Below, one piece after another: positions 57,783 through 64,000 of a stretch of DNA of 64,000 nucleotides. Source of the stretch: Symbiodinium microadriaticum. Taxonomy: Eukaryota > Sar > Dinophyceae > Suessiales > Symbiodiniaceae. The notes below the pieces were generated by a model. The model did no database searches. It was not told where the DNA came from and worked only from the letters and a program-made list of their open reading frames with translations. How positions within the stretch are numbered: the stretch's first letter is position 1; the number at the start of each line of letters is the position of its first letter. The DNA is taken from assembly GCA_001939145.1 (NCBI GenBank), contig LSRX01000361.1, positions 394,721-458,720 of the forward strand, given 5' to 3'. The translations under genes and the position numbers were made by a program.

Positions 57783-60026
57783 TAATGTATGTGAACTACT
57801 GTACATACTTACACACAATAGTGTAAACTTAGAGCTGGCGGTGTGCCCCTTTGCATCTACGCATAGCAGAGGATGAGGGCTCAGGGATAACAAGTCTTAT
57901 TTGACATGCGGAGGAGGTCACTTTTGCGACCCCGCTCCACTCGCTTCCCATGAGCTGGCGAGCTGGGCTGCATGCACTTCTACTTGACGAAGCCATGATC
58001 CGCAGAATCAGTCCGACGCTTGATCTACAAATATGGACCTTGTCTGGGAGATTCGAGATTGCTCTTGAAGTCCCCTCTCCCAGTCCTTGATAGCCTGTTC
58101 GGGTTCAGGATGTGTTACGAGATCCACGTTTTGAGATTCGGAATTTGCACCGGTCTGGTAGGGCTTACGGCTTACGGTTTTGACTGACTTGCGATTCTAT
58201 AGCCCTACAAATTAAGACCCTAAATCGCTGGCAGCCAGCTCGCCTGACTTCGAGGGAAATACTGTACTTCACACACTACTGCTCGCAGCAATCGGTTCGT
58301 TTTGTTTCGGGGTTTAGGCTTTGGCGTCTTACCATGAAACCCTTTTGAGCGCAGCTTGCTGCGGCAACGGGAGCCTGAAAACCGTGCACCTTAGACAAGT
58401 TGGTCTCCTGACTTCCGCAGCCAATGTTCAACCAGGGAGATGAATAAGAATTACAATGTAAGTAAAGCCGTGCACCGTAGGATCTTCGATCGGACGACAA
58501 CATTTGGGTTGATCTGGGTCGCTGAATGAGGTGCGAAGGGCTTCTTCGTAAACTTTGACAAGGGTTTACAGCGGGTGTCCTGAGATCAGGGGTACCTCCC
58601 TTCTTAGCTGGAACCCTCATATACAAGTAGATTGCAGGATGGGAAGCTCACAAAGAGCCCCGCCGGAACGGAGAAGCACCGAGCGGTTGAACATGGGTAG
58701 ACAGGAACCATCACCCTAGACTCTAACTTTACAAGCTTCGCATTAAGTCGTCACGAAATGCCTCCGAGCAAGTAAGTAGCGCAAAATGGTGCACAAATCT
58801 TCGACCGGTCATTGGCAAAAAGCGGCAGGGAAGCCTGGCATGGTTATGGCTCAGGTTCGTGGTTTGGGTAAGTCTTAACCGCAGCTCGGCAAGCTTGCAG
58901 GACTTGGGAAGGGGAGAAAGATCCAGGTTGAGCATAAACACCAGCCATGTCTTGATAGTGCGCGAGAGGGGTGTGGGGTTGAGAGTCCGTGGAATAAACA
59001 TTTCAGGACAACTATCATTAGCAGTAGCAATCGCCGGAATGATTTTTCGATGAGCGATCAGAAGCAGGAACATGCCAGTGCTACTGTCTTCAGCACACAA
59101 AGTGGACTTTCGTTTACGTACTGATGCGCTCCGATTAGCTTGGGCCTTCTTTTGCAGGCGAGCGCTGCATGAGCATCAAGCTGCCGTTCCACAGGACCCC
59201 TGAATTTGCTCCCAAGTAAGGCACTGAAAGCCTTCCCTGAGCTGAACACTTTCGCGGCTGTGGCATGAGTGCATTCGATTTAAAAGCTTCCGTGTTTTGA
59301 GACAATGCTTCCGAATTTAGGATTTAGTTTAGGGTGTGGTAGCAGGGTAGCAATTTAATGACGTAAAACAGAGGCACAGCTACTATGAAGTGCAGCGTAG
59401 GGCCCAACGTCCACTCGAGCTTTTTAACCACAAGCCCTGAACCATGAGACATCAACGGTTTACGAGGCCTCCGTGTGAACGATGATGGCTCGCTCAATAG
59501 CGGCCTTGCAGCGCCCGCAAGAGTTTGGAATTTAGGAGTTTGGCTTCGTTGGGGTTAGGTGTGGTAGCATGTTTAGGGTTTTTAGGGCTTGAAAAGGCTT
59601 CCCAGGTTCAGGGACTGTAGGAACCTCAGCAAGAAACAAGTAATCTGTGAAAGGGCTCTGAATATAGATCCTACACTCCGTCGTTTTGTTGGTGGGAGGC
59701 TTAGTTAGAATGCAAGGTTTCTGTATCAGGTCCTACATTACATGCTCTTGGGTGCCATGTGGGCTGTTGAGTTTCCTACAGCAGCAACAGTTTCCAGTCT
59801 ATGGGGACTTGAATCACATGTTGTTGGCAGCTGGGTTCCTGTCCATCTTCACGCGACATCATCTGAGCTGAGGCTCTTCATCCTCGCTACATTCATAAGA
59901 CATGTGCTCCCCAGAGAAAGGCGCAGAACACCCAAAGTAGAACCATGCCAGATGCAATCAAGACCGAGAACTGCCTCCGGCATACCAGGACCCGGACACC
60001 GACATTCTAATCTACGTCAATCCTAT
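57783..60026. other. Mosaic, no confident gene
   Basis: Telomere-like words at 58130-58180, 58305-58325, 59310-59335 and 59560-59600; unrecognised short frames on both strands. Confidence 0.6.
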
Positions 60027-60476
60027 CGTCATCATCATCATCATCATCATCGTGATCTTCTTATTCATCATCATCATCCTCATCACCATCACCATCATCA
60101 TGAAGCCCATCATTAGCATCATCATACTTAATCTTCAACATCAAGTGGGCAATAGCACCAGGATTCTACTAGGACAACACCACACCCATAATCATACTTT
60201 TCGTTTTTCATAGAACGGAGATCACACCATCACATCATCATTATCGTGAAACATAGCCAAATTGTTAAGCTTCGTATCCATCGAAATAAACATGTTGGAA
60301 GTCGTCATCATCATCATCATCGTCGTCGTCATCATCATCATCATGATCACAATCACCATCTTCATCAGCACCATCACCATCAACAACATTTTCAATGTCA
60401 AAATCATCATCATCATCACCACCACCACCAATGTCATCATCGTTATCATCATCGTCATCATCATCATCACACATCA
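60027..60476. repeat. Imperfect CAT/CAC triplet repeats in three clusters
   Basis: Clusters at 60027-60052, 60062-60118 and 60300-60476. They give poly-His, poly-Ile, poly-Ser or poly-Asp reading in different frames, none supported as coding. Confidence 0.95.
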
Positions 60477-62824
60477 CCGTCGTCCTGACCCTCGTTCCCC
60501 AAAGCCAGACTTCGAAAACCATCACAGTATCACCAAGGAGTGTAGTCAGTACGAGGCAGCAGCCTCGGTATTGCGGAGAAGAAGACGGACAGGGAGCGGC
60601 ACTGTACGAGGAGTATGCCTGCGGGCCAAGGGCTTCAGGCTTGCCTTTCTACAGCCACGCTGATCACTGTCGCAGGCTGAGGGTCTTAAACACGAGACCG
60701 AAACAACATGTATGTCGAAGCCGCAGAACTCAACACCCGAATCATAGGCCAATGGCTGCGAGATGTTGAGACTTTTGAGCGATCGTGTTTGTGCATGTGT
60801 AGCGAAACACTTTGAGACGATATCTTAACACTTTTTAGATTACAAGGGAAAAATGCACCTTCTTCCTGCCGTCTGGGTCCCTTGTAGGGGTCCTTATATA
60901 ATTATATCAAGGATCCTACGATTTACAGATATGCTTCCTAATTTCTGAAACTCCGCTTTCAATTCAAGGCTCCTCATAGCTTCCGCTTCAGTCGACCCTC
61001 TTCACCATAGCCCTGCATAGCCCTGCACCCTGAATCTTCAAGACCTGAAGCCAGGAGCTCCAATCTACCATGGCACCCCTCGTTCTGAAAGGGTCTTGTT
61101 ATAGGGTTCAGGGCCCGTGCTTGCACTGATCAAGTCCGATGAAGCGAGTGCAGGGTGCAGGGAATTTAGGGGTTTCGTGCTCGGGCAGGCAGTGCGATGT
61201 TGCAGTGGATTCTTCGACCATATCATGAACTTATTCATGCCACGAAGTTTTGGACTCCCCCAGAAAGATTCTCACACCTTCAAGGCCTCGGATTAGCTCA
61301 AAGGGTTCATGGACCGATACTCGGTAACCATTATTGTGTAGAAATGCGTCTACGGTAGAACTAACACATTGAGCTTGGGAACAGGCGGGAGGCCTCCTTC
61401 CCATACCTATGTAACAAGTAGCTACTCAACAAGTGTATTGGCTTAGGGTATATATATATATATGTATATACATATATATACATATATATTCATTCGTGTA
61501 GGGTCAAGGTCCAGGTGGTGCGTCGGGCTTAGGGCAAAATTCGACCTCTGCCGGGCTCCCAAACAACCAGTCGGTCCTGCGGCGTCGGTGCCCCGAAGCC
61601 GCCTTTAGGGGCAGCTACAGCCTACGCCTAGTTTCGGCTTTCTGGTTCATAGAGCTGATCATAGCTTAGTCTCTAACATGTAAAACTACCCTGATCCAGA
61701 TTGTTGGTACCTGTGGGTGAATCTCAACTCGTGTTGGCTGCGGACGTCTTCGACCCTACCTGGGAGCCTGATGTGGTTCAGCAGAGTTCCGCGGGATCGA
61801 GAACCTCAAACGGGAACCTAGTGACATCCCCATGAAGGCGGGAAGTTCAACTACAGTTGTGTTGGTGGCCTCCTTTGTCCAACCCTAAACCGTAAACCCT
61901 AAATCCCTAGACCCTAAGCCCAAACCCCAAATCCGCAAACCCTCACCTCTATAAGCCCTATGTACGTTGGACCTTTAGGGTCCACATAAACCCTATAGAT
62001 TGTGGTTCTAAGGTCCCCCAGCAGGCGCCTCCCGGGTAGCCGGGCGGAGCACCCCGCCCAGGTGCCGGCGGGGGCGGCGGCGGAGGCCTCAGAAGAGTTT
62101 GCAACGCTTTCTCCGACTTTTTAAAGGACAGTCGCCGCTTACATCGCGGTTTGCAGACATCACCATCAACCTCCAATCTTGAGTCCACTTGCTAAACCTC
62201 GGTGGCCTTCCTCCGCTTATCGAAACCCTTCGGAGTTTCAAAAATCAGAAGCTCTGAACCTTCAGCCAGAGCTTGATCCGAGTCCGCGGCATCGCTCCCG
62301 CACGTGGCTGGGCCTAGCTCAGCAGCGGGTATAGTACAGGTATTCTTGCGAGTACCTGTACCTTCGGGAAGTCCTTAATGAGGAAGCTGTGGGTCAGCCA
62401 ATGCAAGGGTTGAGAGCTCAGGTTTAGGGTCCAATCCTCAAGGGTTTGCGATGCCAAGACACTGCCACTTTGCTAATGTTCGAGATAGGAGGCTCATGGC
62501 CGCTGTGGCAACAGATGTGTAACCATTGACTCACTGGAGTTTGAGGGGTGCAAAAGTTCAGGGTTCAGGGTCCGCCTTCCAAAGCACATGTCGCGTGCCA
62601 AGCTGCGAATGGGTCGTGAAGATGAGCTGCGGACCTGGCATGGCATAGCTGGGAAGGAACGGTTTAGGGCACATTGCTAGGATTTGTGTAAGGCCATAGT
62701 AGACAGTAGGGTTTCTATGCTCGGAATCGTTGCTATGGCTGGTGTAAGTCTCCCTCTTATAAGTGATCGGGTCGGTCTGGGGAGGGACGGTACATCAAGA
62801 AAGGGGTTCCTGAATGATTTCCTA
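60477..62824. other. Mosaic, no confident gene
   Basis: A TA-rich palindromic stretch lies at 61449-61490 (ATATGTATATACATAT core) and C-rich telomere words at 61880-61945. A GC-rich island at 62010-62115 is unrecognised. Confidence 0.6.
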
Positions 62825-62971
62825 AACACACACACACATACATACATATATATATATATATACACACAGACACCCATGTCGCGAAAAACGAACTAACACT
62901 TCGCTACAATATACGTAGCTGTGTATGTATGTATGTATGTATGCATGCATGCATGTATGTATGTAGATAGA
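62825..62971. repeat. Oppositely oriented CACA/CATA and TATG/CATG microsatellites
   Basis: ACACATACATA(TA)n at 62825-62870 is followed about 50 bp on by TGTATG(TATG)n(CATG)n at 62920-62971, giving two arms that can pair. Confidence 0.85.
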
Positions 62972-63479
62972 AAATTTTGCGGCAAATGCAAAATAACATG
63001 TTACTCCATACAAGTGCCCATCGAAAAGCCCTGAACCCTGGAACCCTTTCTGCAACAACTGTCGGGCCGATCACCGGCAACGAAGCCCACAAGTTCGTGC
63101 AGAGACAGCTGGAAGGCATACAACACGAATGTCAGTAGGGTTTAGGGGTTTAGGGTTTCGAGGTTTAGGATTTAGGGGTTATAGGGTTTCAGTCGACTCT
63201 CAGTTCACACTGACTTGCTCAGCCCAACCATCTAGCAACCCGAAAGCGTCGGTCTCTGAATCGACCTTTTGTGGTAGTATAGGGGTCTGAATCACTGACT
63301 GGCCTAGTATTTCTCGCATGTTTCTGGAGTTGTAGTATATTGTATGATCTATGGTGTACCCGGGAACCTGTTCTAGTCAGAACTCCCAGATATTAAATCC
63401 TTCCTCAAAGATCTTACGTTAACTATGAAACTCTGATAACAACCTTGATTACTCTACCACTACGAAGGCCCTCTATTAC
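62972..63479. other. Mosaic with a dense TTTAGGG-like patch
   Basis: 63135-63190 contains seven to eight degenerate TTTAGGG units. The rest is unique and lacks a recognisable frame. Confidence 0.6.
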
Positions 63480-63602
63480 CCGGCCTGGGGTCGTTGGCCA
63501 TGCTTCCTCCGTACTGCGAGTAGGCTGGCGGCTGGGAGCTGTAGGCTGGCGGCGCTGAAGAGTAGGACGACTGGAAGTTGTTGGAGTAACCTCGGAAGAA
63601 CC
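63480..63602 (-). other. Exon-like island encoding a Y/S/P/Q low-complexity segment
   Basis: On minus the 123-nt segment is bounded by TGTTTAG and GTAATAG. It reads FFRGYSNNFQSSYSSAPPAY, SSQPPAYSQYGGSMANDPRP (40 codons). Tyr/Ser/Pro/Gln/Gly-rich segments of this kind are typical of disordered regions in eukaryotic RNA-binding and coat proteins. PPAYS(S)Q repeats twice. The 3' splice site would be supplied by a telomere-like TTTAGGG word. Other strand readings contain stops. The partner exons are not identified. Confidence 0.35.
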
Positions 63603-64000
63603 CTAAACATTAAGAGGGCTTATATAGGGCTTAGGGTTTGGGAGGCGCTGGATCAATCTCGGCCGCACCCAAGGTCCCTCACATGTTAGGCCTGGGGCCC
63701 GCTGAACCCTAGACCCCAAGGCCTAAACCCTACACTCTGAGCCCTAAGCTGCGAAATTCGGAAAGCTTGAGCGCGAGTTTAGGAGCTTGACGGTCTGACA
63801 CTCCGGATATTGAATGAGTAGGCGAGCTGCCCAATTCGTCTCTGTGTGTGTATATATATACATGTAAATAACTACATCTATCTACCTGCATGCTTACTTT
63901 ATGTGTACTAATTAGCTACAAAGTAGTATCTACATACCCTCGAATATCCGTGAGTAACACCCAAGTATCCAGCAACAACCTGAATCCTTCCAGCGCCTGC
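63603..64000. other. Telomere-like words, no gene seen
   Basis: G-rich words at 63625-63645, C-rich words at 63700-63740, and a GTGTGTATATATATACATG tract near 63842-63862. Confidence 0.6.

Noticed and set aside
10584-64000. tRNA, 5S/18S rRNA or U-snRNA genes
   Set aside because: I looked for T-arm/B-box words, conserved rRNA words and U6-like starts on both strands and found nothing convincing; a covariance-model scan would be needed to exclude them.

Overview
The window looks like nuclear DNA of a dinoflagellate, possibly Symbiodiniaceae-like. This is inferred from three things. The left end carries a Ty1/copia retroelement whose gag, protease and RT sequences resemble the divergent copia elements I associate with dinoflagellate genomes. 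Degenerate TTTAGGG/CCCTAAA (plant-type) telomere-like motifs are scattered on both strands through almost all of the rest. There are no bacterial operons, rRNAs or tRNAs. A species cannot be named from sequence alone.

Layout. Positions 1-10582 hold one Ty1/copia element on the minus strand, cut by the left window edge. From right to left it reads gag, zinc knuckle plus protease, a variable linker with an overprinted zinc-ribbon ORF, a DNA-methylase-like segment, integrase, RT and RNase H. Gag-pol carries a probable frameshift and in-frame TAA and TGA codons, so the copy is dead or needs recoding. A 2,095-bp perfect direct duplication inside it (2300-4394 = 4398-6492) abuts a single N at 4397 and shifts the frame. 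It is almost certainly two overlapping contig ends placed side by side. A second single N (10583) sits where the element meets unrelated DNA, and a run of nine Ns lies at 22415-22423. The window may therefore be up to four contigs.

From 10584 to 64000 the DNA is a gene-poor mosaic: short unique pieces of about 50-300 bp separated by decayed telomere-like strings whose orientation flips repeatedly, plus many microsatellites. Tetranucleotide arrays lie at 30.4, 36.5, 40.7 and 57.4 kb, CAT/CAC triplets at 60 kb, and a 40-59-bp minisatellite at 44.8 kb. The one confident cellular gene is an intronless, membrane-anchored class I SAM-dependent methyltransferase-like protein (37857-38708, minus).

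Elsewhere there are only candidates. Two diverged copies of a short plus-strand reading frame share DPN(M/L)ENYP (about 12.67 and 41.40 kb), with mostly third-position differences. A phase-consistent three-exon minus-strand model lies at 22.8-23.5 kb. Several exon-like islands have plausible splice sites. In random sequence of this size, dozens of short open frames and GT/AG pairs are expected, so these are leads and not gene calls. Nothing here allows a pathway to be assembled across genes.
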